Below are positions 52,699 to 62,520 of a stretch of DNA of 64,000 nucleotides, in pieces. Numbering within the stretch: the first letter of the stretch is position 1; every line of letters starts with the position of its first letter. The stretch covers positions 2,734,529 through 2,798,528 of the forward strand of contig NZ_CP107030.1 in the NCBI RefSeq assembly GCF_027474825.1, in the 5' to 3' direction. Both the position numbers and the translations under genes were made by a program. This DNA is from Maribacter halichondriae (lineage in GTDB: Bacteria; Bacteroidota; Bacteroidia; Flavobacteriales; Flavobacteriaceae). The notes beneath the pieces were generated by a model that was given only the letters and a program-made list of their open reading frames with translations, was not told where the DNA came from and ran no database searches.

Positions 52699-54528
52699 AT
52701 GTCAGCTATAGGACACGAACACGGAGATGATCACGGCCATGATGACGGGCACCACCATCACAAGCAGACCTTTGTAACTAAATACATTTTTAGTACAGAT
52801 CACAAAATGATCTCGAAGCAGTATTTTATAACAGGCGTTATGGTAATGGGTTTTATTGGTATTGCCATGTCACTCATGTTCAGAATGCAACTGGCATGGC
52901 CAGGTGAGGCATTCCCGATTTTCGAAACTTTGTTGGGAAAATGGGCTCCTGATGGCGTGATGGATGCAGATATCTATTTGTCATTGGTTACCATTCATGG
53001 TACGATTATGGTATTCTTTGTGCTGACGGCAGGCTTAAGTGGTACCTTTAGCAACCTCTTGATTCCGTTACAGATCGGGGCCAGGGATATGGCATCCGGG
53101 TTTTTGAATATGCTTTCGTATTGGATGTTTTTCATATCGAGTGTTATTATGTTGATTTCACTGTTCGTGGAAGCGGGTCCCGCTTCTGCGGGATGGACCA
53201 TATATCCACCGCTTAGTGCGCTTCCTATGGCTCAATCGGGTTCTGGTATGGGTATGACACTCTGGTTGGTTTCAATGGCCATTTTTATTGCCTCTTCGTT
53301 GTTAGGATCTTTGAACTTCATTGTTACGGTCATCAACCTTAGAACGAAGGGCATGTCAATGACACGCTTGCCCTTGACTATTTGGGCATTTTTTGTAACT
53401 GCTATTATTGGCGTTATTTCGTTCCCGGTATTATTGTCCGCAGCCTTGTTGTTGATTATGGACAGAAGTTTCGGAACATCCTTTTTCTTATCCGATATCT
53501 TTATCCAAGGGGAAGTCTTGCATTATCAAGGCGGTTCACCGGTACTTTATGAGCATCTATTCTGGTTCTTGGGCCATCCTGAAGTATATATTGTAATACT
53601 GCCTGCCATGGGAATCGTTTCCGAGGTAATGTCGGTAAATTCACGTAAGCCTATTTTCGGGTATCGTGCGATGATCGCTTCCATTTTGGCCATTGCATTT
53701 TTATCGACGATAGTTTGGGGGCACCATATGTTCATTTCTGGAATGAACCCTTTCTTGGGATCGGTATTTACATTTACCACATTATTGATTGCTATTCCTT
53801 CAGCGGTAAAGGCATTTAACTGGATAACCACCTTATGGAAGGGAAACCTACAAATGAACCCGGGCATGCTGTTTTCGATCGCTATGGTATCTACTTTTAT
53901 TACTGGGGGTCTAACGGGTATCATTTTGGGTGACAGTGCCTTGGATATCAATGTTCACGATACGTATTTTGTGGTAGCACATTTCCACTTGGTAATGGGT
54001 ATATCGGCACTCTACGGACTTTTTGCCGGAGTGTACCATTGGTTCCCGAAAATGTTCGAGGGCAAGATGATGAACAAAAATTTGGGTTACGTCCATTTTT
54101 GGATTACCGCAGTGGGTTCGTATGGTATATTCTTCCCCATGCATTTTATTGGAATGGCAGGTGTACCGAGACGATATTATGAGAATACCGCTTTTCCGAT
54201 GTTCGACGAAATGACCAACATTCAGGTATTAATGACGGTATTCGCCCTAATTACTGCGGGAGCGCAATTGGTATTTGCCTATAACTTTATCAGCAGTATT
54301 TTCTATGGCAAAAAAGGACCAAAGAACCCTTGGAAAGCCACTACTTTAGAGTGGACGGCTGAAGTCAAGCACATTCATGGCAACTGGGACGGACCCATAC
54401 CACATGTACACCGCTGGCCTTACGACTACAGTAAGACCGATGAGAACGGGGAATATGTAATTCCCGGTCAGGATTTTGTCCCGCAGACCGTTCCGCTGCA
54501 GGAAGATGAAGAAGAATTACAGCATTAA
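52699..54528 (+). CDS. coxA: cytochrome c oxidase subunit I
   Basis: A 609-residue haem-copper oxidase with 12 membrane segments. Ligands: the low-spin haem His in LVTIHGTIMVFFVLTAG; CuB His and Tyr in WFLGHPEVYIVILPAMG; the His pair in VWGHHMFISGMNP; and the haem a3 region HDTYFVVAHFHLVMG. The N-terminus is His-rich (HEHGDDHGHDDGHHHHKQ). It is the A-type oxidase of the supercomplex with ACIII. No subunit III or IV gene follows in the window. Confidence 0.96.
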   Translation: MSAIGHEHGDDHGHDDGHHHHKQTFVTKYIFSTDHKMISKQYFITGVMVMGFIGIAMSLMFRMQLAWPGEAFPIFETLLGKWAPDGVMDADIYLSLVTIHGTIMVFFVLTAGLSGTFSNLLIPLQIGARDMASGFLNMLSYWMFFISSVIMLISLFVEAGPASAGWTIYPPLSALPMAQSGSGMGMTLWLVSMAIFIASSLLGSLNFIVTVINLRTKGMSMTRLPLTIWAFFVTAIIGVISFPVLLSAALLLIMDRSFGTSFFLSDIFIQGEVLHYQGGSPVLYEHLFWFLGHPEVYIVILPAMGIVSEVMSVNSRKPIFGYRAMIASILAIAFLSTIVWGHHMFISGMNPFLGSVFTFTTLLIAIPSAVKAFNWITTLWKGNLQMNPGMLFSIAMVSTFITGGLTGIILGDSALDINVHDTYFVVAHFHLVMGISALYGLFAGVYHWFPKMFEGKMMNKNLGYVHFWITAVGSYGIFFPMHFIGMAGVPRRYYENTAFPMFDEMTNIQVLMTVFALITAGAQLVFAYNFISSIFYGKKGPKNPWKATTLEWTAEVKHIHGNWDGPIPHVHRWPYDYSKTDENGEYVIPGQDFVPQTVPLQEDEEELQH

Positions 54529-54550
54529 AGGATAAAATATTTTTAAATAA

Positions 54551-54582
54551 ATGCCCGACAATAACAGTTGGGCATTTTTTTT
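54551..54582 (+). terminator. terminator of the act-cox operon
   Basis: ATGCCCGAC / GTTGGGCAT (9 bp, one G-U) with a 7-nt loop, followed by eight T. Confidence 0.9.
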
Positions 54583-54737
54583 GATATATTTAATCTGGGA
54601 CTGCACTATTTGTGGACGTCATTCTGGGTCTGCTTCTGCAATCTAGCGAGCACAATCTAATTGTTGGGGACGGTTTTGGATTCGTAAAAAAATGCTCACC
54701 CTAATATAACGGTTCCGTTAAAAATCAAGAATACAAC

Positions 54738-55559
54738 ATGAAGAACATTGCCATTTTTATCGCTGTTATTTTTTGCTTTCAGGCTTTCGGTCAGCGCAAA
54801 CCCAAAATAAAAGGAAACAAAAGTGTCATTGAGGTACGTGAAGAACTTCCACCCTTTAGTGCAATAGAACTAAGGGACGATCTCGATATAACATTACAAA
54901 AAGCCTCTAGTGAAGGCTACTCGATTACAGCAGATGACAACCTTATCGATGTGCTAAAGTTTGAAGTAGAAGATAGCATTTTGGTCATTAGTTCGTATTA
55001 TAAAATAACTGCAAAGAAGAAACTCGGAATAACCGTAAATTACAATTATATCGAGGCCCTTACCATGCAAGATGGGCGTATAGAGATGAAAGATATCGTA
55101 TCAAGTGAGCAACTTTATGTCAACACTTTCGGAAGTTCTAAACTACAGCTTAATGCAAATGCGCCATTTGTAAGCCTCAATATGGAAGGAAATAGTTCGG
55201 GAGATTTCAATATCGATAGTGACTCCTTGAGTATGGTTCTTAAAGACCGTATCGATGTGGGTATTTATGCCGTCAGTGATTCGAGTGTTTTAAAGATGAG
55301 CGAAAATGCCTCGGCAAAATTTGAGGGTACGGCCGATACCTTCACTATAAACCTATATGGAAACGCAAACCTTAAGGCAGAAAAATTGGAAGCTGCTTCC
55401 GTTTTTGCCACCCTCGAAGAATCACCTAACGCGCGTATTAATGCCTATAAAGATTTTGAATTGTCTTCTCGAGGGTCTTCAAAGACCTACTTTTATGGAG
55501 CGGCTAAAATCGTACTCATCGATTTTTTAGATACTTCGCAATTACATCGGGAGAAATAA
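54738..55559 (+). CDS. secreted GIN-domain protein (DUF2807)
   Basis: A 273-residue protein: a signal peptide (IFIAVIFCFQAFGQ), then the head-GIN pattern VREELPPFSAIELRDDLDIT and repeated beta-helix-like strands rich in Asn, Ser and Gly (YGNANLKAEKLEAASVFATL). Proteins of this type are exported or periplasmic beta-solenoids of unknown function. It has no T9SS tail. It stands alone between the cox terminator and the convergent acyl-CoA oxidase gene. Confidence 0.82.
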   Translation: MKNIAIFIAVIFCFQAFGQRKPKIKGNKSVIEVREELPPFSAIELRDDLDITLQKASSEGYSITADDNLIDVLKFEVEDSILVISSYYKITAKKKLGITVNYNYIEALTMQDGRIEMKDIVSSEQLYVNTFGSSKLQLNANAPFVSLNMEGNSSGDFNIDSDSLSMVLKDRIDVGIYAVSDSSVLKMSENASAKFEGTADTFTINLYGNANLKAEKLEAASVFATLEESPNARINAYKDFELSSRGSSKTYFYGAAKIVLIDFLDTSQLHREK

Positions 55560-55605
55560 CTTAGTTGGACGCTGATACTACAAATCAATCTTTTTAGTTT
55601 GAACT

Positions 55606-57870
55606 TTATTCAGCTATAGGAGCACTCATACAATGTTCAGGAATACCGAATCCGTCCACGAGAACACCAATATGTGGTCGAAGTTCCGTACAAAGTCTTT
55701 CTACGCGTTGTCGAATGGCCTTTGATTTAGTTCCTGCGATATAACCCTGTTCCAAATACCACGCTGCATCTTTTCGAATTTCATGGAGCGCATAAAGAGT
55801 CCCTAATTTAAAAAAGAGCGATTTGTTTTTTTCATCTTCGATACCTTCGATAAAATCGCAATAGGTGTTGTAGGCTAACTCATGGCTATACGCTTTTCCC
55901 AAGGCCAGCAAATGTGACTGTACTTTTAGGAAAGCTTGATAAGATGGCACTCCTTTTTTGATATAATCTCGAATACGCCTGGCCAGAGTATAGGTCAATC
56001 GTCTTGTGCGATAGTTAAAGGCATGTTTGTGGAATTTGGGATTGTACAAATGATCCTTATCCACTTTATTTGAGTACACAGGATTTATAGTGGTCAGTTT
56101 ATCACTGATCTGTATTCCTAATATTTTAAGAACTGAGGCGAACCCGGCACTATTGAATTCAGCTTTGAAATCGGAAAGAACTCCCTTCGCGGCCAATTGT
56201 AACAAAACGGTATTATCGCCTTCAAAAGTGGTAAAGATATCGACGTCGCCTTTGAGGTCGGCAATGCGATTTTCGATTAGATAACCTTTTCCGCCGCAGG
56301 CCTCACGACATTCTTGAATCGTATTGTTGGCGTACCATGTGATTATGGATTTCAACCCAGCGACTTGGGTCTCGACTTTTCGTTTATCCGGTTGTGAATC
56401 ATCACAATAAACTTCCATCATTTTTGCCAATGTCACATCGTAAACAAAGGCACTTGCAACCAAAGGAGTCAAACGCAATTGATGTGAAGGGTAATCCATC
56501 AAAAGGTCTTCTTGAATCTTGATACTATCATTGAATTGCCTTCTTTTAAGCGCATGTTTGATAGCTACGGCCAAGGCCATTTTCGCTCCGCCCAATCCTG
56601 CACGTGCCACACAGATGCGCCCTCCAACCAAAGTGCCCAACATCGTAAAGAATCTTTTATTCGGGTTTTTTATGTCGGAATGATACGAGCCATCATCATA
56701 GATGGACCCATATTTATTCAAAAGATTTTCCCTTGGAACTGAAACTTGATTGAACCAGATTTTACCATTGTCGACACCATTCAGTCCTAATTTGTAACCA
56801 TTGTCTTCAACCGTAATTCCCGGAAGTTCTTCGTGGTTTTCATCTCGTAGCGGAACTAAAATCGCATGTACCCCTTCATTCTTTCCGTCGACGATAAGTT
56901 GTGCGAAAACCGAGGCCATTTTTGAATGCAAGGCGTTGCCGATATATTCTTTATTATCATTTTTACCGGGAGTGTGAATGATAATACGGTCCGTGGCCTT
57001 GTCATAGGTTGCAGTCGTTTTGATGCCCCTTACATTGGATCCATGACCCGTTTCGGTCATGGCGAAGCAGCCCAATAATTTAGCAGCCCCCGTTTCATTT
57101 AAATAGGCATCGTGATGTTTTTTGGTGCCCAATTTTTGAATGCTTCCTCCGAAAAGTCCGAACTGAACTCCGAACTTTATGGTCAGGCTGCCATCGACGT
57201 AGATCATATTTTCAAACATATACGCGTAGCCTTCCATATCTCCGGTTCCTCCATAGGCTTCCGGGTAGGCCATAGCCCCGTAACCTCTTTCCGCCAGAAA
57301 TTTGACTTGGTCGAGAACGACTTCCCGAAATTCTTCTTTGTTCCGATGGATATCCCACTCAAATATTTTATCCTTTAAAATATCCCTAAAGGTATCTACG
57401 ACCTCGGCATGTCCTCCTTTTAAAATTATATCGATTTCTGAAGCATCATAAAAATCAGATGTGCTTTCATGTATAACCTCCACATCGAAAAGATGATTGT
57501 AATGATTGGGCTGTATACCCAAGTTTACCTCGATATCTTTCAAACTATCGTTAAACGGACAAACATCGAAGTATTCACATACAACTTTCTGGCTAAAAGT
57601 GGCCAGCGGATATGTTTCGCTCTCAATAAGCTTTACCTCAGAATTCGAGACTATTTGGTTCCAAGCCTTTAACTCTTTGTCAGAGGGAGGGTTTTTGGGA
57701 TTTAACCATGATACAAGTGTTTTTTGCTCTTCTTGGGAAAGACTGTCGTCTTGGTCAATCGCTTTTTGAACGACATTGAGTTCTGAAGCGGTTACCAAAT
57801 CATCGGACCAGATAACATAGAAAAAAGGAATATATTGAAGAATACCGGAGGAGTACTTGTTCTTTTGCAT
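55606..57870 (-). CDS. acyl-CoA oxidase/dehydrogenase-like protein
   Basis: 754 residues, longer than ordinary acyl-CoA dehydrogenases and close to the oxidase type. Flavin-site motif GCFAMTETGHGSNVRGIKTT; a substrate-binding region; a C-terminal helical domain with ECREACGGKGYLIENRIADL, where the catalytic Glu of oxidases is expected. Bacterial long ACOX-like enzymes start fatty acid beta-oxidation, using oxygen or ETF. No other beta-oxidation gene is adjacent. Upstream lies the pckA terminator. Confidence 0.88.
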   Translation of the reverse strand: MQKNKYSSGILQYIPFFYVIWSDDLVTASELNVVQKAIDQDDSLSQEEQKTLVSWLNPKNPPSDKELKAWNQIVSNSEVKLIESETYPLATFSQKVVCEYFDVCPFNDSLKDIEVNLGIQPNHYNHLFDVEVIHESTSDFYDASEIDIILKGGHAEVVDTFRDILKDKIFEWDIHRNKEEFREVVLDQVKFLAERGYGAMAYPEAYGGTGDMEGYAYMFENMIYVDGSLTIKFGVQFGLFGGSIQKLGTKKHHDAYLNETGAAKLLGCFAMTETGHGSNVRGIKTTATYDKATDRIIIHTPGKNDNKEYIGNALHSKMASVFAQLIVDGKNEGVHAILVPLRDENHEELPGITVEDNGYKLGLNGVDNGKIWFNQVSVPRENLLNKYGSIYDDGSYHSDIKNPNKRFFTMLGTLVGGRICVARAGLGGAKMALAVAIKHALKRRQFNDSIKIQEDLLMDYPSHQLRLTPLVASAFVYDVTLAKMMEVYCDDSQPDKRKVETQVAGLKSIITWYANNTIQECREACGGKGYLIENRIADLKGDVDIFTTFEGDNTVLLQLAAKGVLSDFKAEFNSAGFASVLKILGIQISDKLTTINPVYSNKVDKDHLYNPKFHKHAFNYRTRRLTYTLARRIRDYIKKGVPSYQAFLKVQSHLLALGKAYSHELAYNTYCDFIEGIEDEKNKSLFFKLGTLYALHEIRKDAAWYLEQGYIAGTKSKAIRQRVERLCTELRPHIGVLVDGFGIPEHCMSAPIAE

Positions 57871-57904
57871 GCATTGAAATTACAACTTAGAAGGGAAAAT
57901 CAAA

Positions 57905-57941
57905 ATAAAAAATCCCCGTTGACCTATACAACGGGGATTTT
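57905..57941 (-). terminator. terminator of pckA
   Basis: AAAATCCCCGTTG / CAACGGGGATTTT around a 7-nt loop; on the minus strand a T-rich tail (TTTTATTTTG) follows. It lies just after the pckA stop. Confidence 0.88.
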
Positions 57942-57967
57942 TCATCAAATAATAATTTACAAAGCTA

Positions 57968-59553
57968 TTATGCAGTCTCCTTTATTTTCGGCCCAGCTAC
58001 GATAATTTCTGGATTTACATTGGCTTTGAACTGCTCGAAGTTTTCATTGAACAACCTAACCAATTTGTTCTTTACCTGAGCATACTTGGCCTTGTCGTCC
58101 CAAGTATTCTTTGGAATCAGTACTTCCCCAGGTACATTCGGACAGCTCGTCGGAATCTGAACACCGAATTCTTCGTCGGTCACAAATTCGACATTGTCAA
58201 AATCGTGGTTGTGAATCGCATCGATCATGGCCCTGGTATACTTTAATTTCATACGTTTTCCGGTTCCGTTCCATCCAGTATTCACCAACCAGGCCGTTGC
58301 TTTGTGTGTTTTTATCTTTTCCGCCAATAATTCGGCATATCGGTTCGGATGCCACATCATAAAGGCGGCTCCGAAACACGCGCTAAAGGTGGCTTGTGGT
58401 TCTGTAACGCCCATCTCGGTACCGGCTACTTTGGCGGTATAACCAGAAATAAAGTGATAACTGGCTTGTTCGGGGGTCAATTTACTCACCGGGGGAGAAC
58501 GCCAAAAGCATCACAGGTCAAGAAAATAATGTTTTCAGGATGGCCGGCAATGCAGGGTATCTGAACGTTTTCTATGAAATCGATAGGGTATGAGGCCCTG
58601 GTGTTTTGTGTAATAGAAACGTCTGTATAATCTACTTTTCGAGAGTCTTTATCATAGACCACATTCTCTAGCACAGTTCCAAATCGAATGGCATTGAAGA
58701 TATCCGGTTCATTTTCGGCAGAAAGGTCAATGGCTTTGGCATAGCAACCTCCTTCGATATTGAAAGTACCATCATCTGTCCAACAATGTTCGTCATCACC
58801 GATAAGTTTTCGCTTTGGGTCGGCACTCAAGGTAGTCTTTCCAGTTCCGGAGAGTCCGAACAGAATGGTAACGTCACCCTTTTCACCCACGTTGGCAGAA
58901 CAGTGCATGGGCATTACATTCTCAAGCGGCATAAGGTAATTCATAACACCGAAGATGCCTTTCTTCATTTCGCCTGCATATTGGGTGCCTAAAATCACGA
59001 TTTCCTTACGTTCCAAATTAACGTCGATACTGGTCTTAGAGGTCATTTCAGAGGTATATCGGTTTGCTGGGAAGCCCCCCGCATTCATTACCACATAATC
59101 AGGTTCACCAAAATCGGCCAATTCGGCGACGGTAGGCATGATCAACATATTCTGCATAAAAAGGGCATGGTAGGCACGGGTACAGATAATTCTTATTTTG
59201 ATTCGATATTTAGGATCCCAGCCAGCATAGGCATCGACGACAAAAAGGTGGTCGCGGGTATTTAGATAGTCCAAGGCGCGTTCATGGTTGACCATATAAG
59301 TATGTTCATCAAGACCGATATTGATATCGCCCCAATCAATATTTTTTTCTGAGTCGGGATGTCTAACAATCCGTTTATCTTTCGGACTTCTACCGGTTTT
59401 TTCACCGGAAAACGTCATTAGGGCACCGACATCTGATATGGCAGTGCCTTTTTCAAGGCGTAGGCCTAGTTCATAAAGTACGGGAACACTACTGTTTCGG
59501 TAGATTTTTTCGGTCTCTATACCGTATTGTTTCAGGTTGAATGTTTCTGCCAT
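57968..59553 (-). CDS. pckA: phosphoenolpyruvate carboxykinase (ATP) (frameshifted)
   Basis: It makes PEP from oxaloacetate and ATP. The repaired length is 528 residues, normal for the family. Kinase-1a loop [20 protein letters not shown], the kinase-2 region with DDEHCW, and the adenine-binding C-terminal [10 protein letters not shown]. The frame breaks at the G5 run 58491-58495; one more C (minus strand) restores DAFGVLPPVSKLT. The start is ATG 59553 ([11 protein letters not shown]); the frame upstream is promoter sequence. It carries the same operator type as the stress island. Confidence 0.94.
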
Positions 59554-59596
59554 GTTTCTCGTTTTTATAATTATGTGCTTTTCTTTTCGATATAGA

Positions 59597-59639
59597 CAAA
59601 GGTTATAATTATGTACTTCAAAAAAGATGACAATTGTCA
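59597..59639 (-). promoter_or_regulatory. operator + -7-like box (pckA), outside the island
   Basis: Perfect palindrome TGACAATTGTCA at 59628-59639, 23 nt, then AACCTTTG (59604-59597). Only the first base of the box departs from TAnnTTTG. Confidence 0.7.
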
Positions 59640-59720
59640 TGCAATTAAAAAGGTAAATGTGAGTCAACACAAGATTTGGGTAAAAGGGATGGAAGCGTTT
59701 GATTTGCTATCTTTGATTTC

Positions 59721-60743
59721 ATGAACGAATATCTAGACGCGACTGGCGAACATTTTTCCCCAGAGGAAATCGATATTGAAAGGGCCTTACGACCAATTTC
59801 ATTTGATGACTTTACCGGGCAAGAACAGGTTTTGGAAAATCTGAAGGTTTTCGTAGAAGCTGCCAACCAACGTGATGAAGCTTTGGACCATACGTTGTTT
59901 CATGGCCCTCCGGGATTGGGCAAAACAACCTTGGCCCATATTTTGGCCAACGAGCTTGGTGTGGGAATTAAAGTAACCTCCGGCCCCGTATTGGATAAAC
60001 CTGGTGACCTTGCCGGATTATTGACCAATCTAGATGAACGAGATGTTCTGTTTATTGATGAGATTCATCGGTTGAGTCCGATAGTGGAAGAATATCTCTA
60101 TTCGGCTATGGAAGATTATAAAATCGATATCATGATTGAAACTGGCCCGAATGCACGATCGGTACAGATTAATTTGAATCCGTTTACGTTGATAGGTGCT
60201 ACAACGAGGTCGGGATTATTGACCGCGCCGATGCGTGCTCGATTCGGAATTTCGAGCCGATTGGAATATTATGATACTGAACTGCTTTCTACCATAGTGC
60301 AACGTAGCTCAGAGATTTTGAAAGTGCCTATTACCAATGATGCGGCAATTGAAATTGCCGGGCGGAGCAGGGGAACTCCAAGAATTTGTAATGCACTTTT
60401 GCGACGTGTACGTGATTTTGCCCAGATAAAAGGAACCGGGAATATCGATTTGGAAATTTCGAAATACGGACTAAAAGCCCTTCATGTCGATGCGCACGGG
60501 TTGGATGAAATGGACAATAAGATTTTGACCACCCTGATTGATAAGTTCAAAGGTGGCCCCGTAGGAATTACCACGATTGCTACTGCGGTTTCCGAAAGTG
60601 CCGAAACCATTGAAGAAGTCTACGAACCTTTCTTGATTCAGCAAGGTTTTATCATGCGTACACCAAGGGGTAGGGAAGTTACCGAGCTGGCCTACAAACA
60701 TTTAGGAAGAATCAAAGGTGGCACACAACCAGGGTTGTTTTGA
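59721..60743 (+). CDS. ruvB: Holliday junction branch migration helicase RuvB
   Basis: A 340-residue AAA+ motor: Walker [21 protein letters not shown], Walker [13 protein letters not shown], sensor 1 GATTRSG, and the C-terminal winged helix ending in TELAYKHLG. It moves Holliday junctions with RuvA and RuvC. A TATCTTTG box about 7 nt before the ATG suggests a very short leader. Its stop overlaps the TTG start of the P450 gene. Confidence 0.97.
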   Translation: MNEYLDATGEHFSPEEIDIERALRPISFDDFTGQEQVLENLKVFVEAANQRDEALDHTLFHGPPGLGKTTLAHILANELGVGIKVTSGPVLDKPGDLAGLLTNLDERDVLFIDEIHRLSPIVEEYLYSAMEDYKIDIMIETGPNARSVQINLNPFTLIGATTRSGLLTAPMRARFGISSRLEYYDTELLSTIVQRSSEILKVPITNDAAIEIAGRSRGTPRICNALLRRVRDFAQIKGTGNIDLEISKYGLKALHVDAHGLDEMDNKILTTLIDKFKGGPVGITTIATAVSESAETIEEVYEPFLIQQGFIMRTPRGREVTELAYKHLGRIKGGTQPGLF

Positions 60744-62073
60744 CGAATAAGATTCCCACCATTTCCCGCTATACCATTCTAAAGAATAAAAATCGAATTC
60801 TAGAAAACCCTTTGCCGTTCCACCGCGAAAGCTTCGAAAAATATGGCGATACCTTTAGAATAGATTTGGGCAAAAAAAGTAATTGGCTCTTTACCCGTGA
60901 CCCTGAATCGATACAGCATATTCTTCAAAAAAATCACAAGAATTACAATAAGTCCGATTTACAGACCAAAGACCTCGGAAAATATATTGGCCAAGGTTTG
61001 TTGACCTCCAATGGGGAATTTTGGCGTGTGCACCGACGAATGATACAGCCCACTTTTCACAAGAAAAAGTTAGATGGTTTAATGGATATTATGTATCAGG
61101 CCGTTCAAAGTGAGCTACAAGAAATCAAACCCTACCAAGAACAAGACATTTTTCCCTTAATGGGCGATTTGGCGTTTCAGGTAGTCGCACAATCACTTTT
61201 TAGTGCCGACAATCTTCGCGAAAAAATTAAAAAGCTCAAAGAGATTACGATACGCATTCAAGAAATGTTGGTCAAGGAGTTACGGTTACCTTATTTAAAA
61301 TGGTGGTTTCAATTGAATGGAGAAATAAAAAAACATTTGCTGCTACGTGACAAGGCAAGTGAAATTCTAAATAAGATTATTCAAGATCGGGTCGATTCCG
61401 GTATAGAAAAAGATGATCTGCTCGATATGCTTTTGGGCGCACGTTACGAAGACGGTACGCCAATGCCCAGAAAACAGTTAATCGATGAAGTAATGGTACT
61501 TTTTACGGCAGGGCACGAGACCACGGCAAACGCCCTAAGTTTTGCGCTGTTATTGTTGGCCAAGCATCCTGAAATTCAGGAAAAATTGTTTCAAGAAACG
61601 GAGGGCATTGATTTTGAACTTGGCACCGTAATGAAACAAATCGGCAAACTTGGCTATACCAAACAATGCATCGAAGAAACACTTAGACTATACCCTCCAT
61701 TGTTTGTTTTGGATAGAATTAGCCTGGATTCGGATACCGTGAACGGACAGGATTTTAAAAAGGGACTGTATGGTTGATGAGTTTTTTTGAGTTGCATCGC
61801 CATTCCGATTTTTGGGAAAAGCCGGAAGTTTTTGATCCAGATCGTTTTGCACCTGAAAATAAAAAGGATTTTTCAAATTACTATTTTCCATTCGGTGCTG
61901 GCCCCCGTATGTGCATCGGAAATAATTTTGCAATGTACGAGATGATAATGACCGTTGCTTCGGTAGTTAAAAAGTACAAGTTATCCAGTCAGTCTAGTGA
62001 AATTGTTTTAAATCCTATGCTTACTTTAAAACCGAGTGAGGCTCTGATAAAATTTGATGAACGACAAACATAA
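60740..62073 (+). CDS. cytochrome P450 (frameshifted)
   Basis: A 444-residue repaired P450: I-helix [16 protein letters not shown]-helix EETLRLYPP (ExxR) and haem-binding [13 protein letters not shown] (FxxGxxxCxG). The frame breaks at the A5 run 61757-61761; one more A gives [20 protein letters not shown]. No ATG fits the family start, so TTG at 60740, overlapping the ruvB stop, is taken. The substrate is unknown; fatty acid or terpene hydroxylation is typical for related bacterial enzymes. No ferredoxin is adjacent. Confidence 0.88.
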
Positions 62074-62520
62074 AATAAAAATCGAACTAAATCGAGGCCA
62101 AACGCCCTAGGTTTTTTAATAGATATAATTAATGTCTCTATCTAATTGTCCTTAGGAAATATTGATTTTCTTTTTGGTATTAGGGTCTAAATAAAGATTT
62201 CATGTCCCCGGTACTAATGGATTTTTTATTGTTTGAAATAACTCACATTTTTAATCTATATATGCTAAAATGAGAAAATAGGGTTTGCCCGGATCAATAG
62301 CCGTTCAACGAAAAAATATTTAAGATGTTAAACTTTTGTTACTTTTGTATCGGCAAATAGAAAAATAGACCGAATATCATCGTTTTGAAGAAGCATACGG
62401 AATTTTCAAAAGGCATTTTCTGGATTTTTATTTTCTGGTTATATTAAAAGGGCAAGGCGTATGATACAAATTTTATGGTCTTTAAAGCAGTATTAAAATT
62501 TTACTTAAAAATAAAATGGT
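62074..62520. other. 447-base gap with a promoter-like box
   Basis: No ORF recognised. TACTTTTG at 62340-62347 is a perfect -7 box and would give a leader of about 170 nt for the Kelch-like lipoprotein. No island operator is present. Confidence 0.5.

Noticed and set aside
54600..54660. A REP-like element (GTCATTCTGG...CAATCTAGCGAGC)
   Set aside because: Only one degenerate half is recognisable, without the inverted partner seen at 12528-12594.
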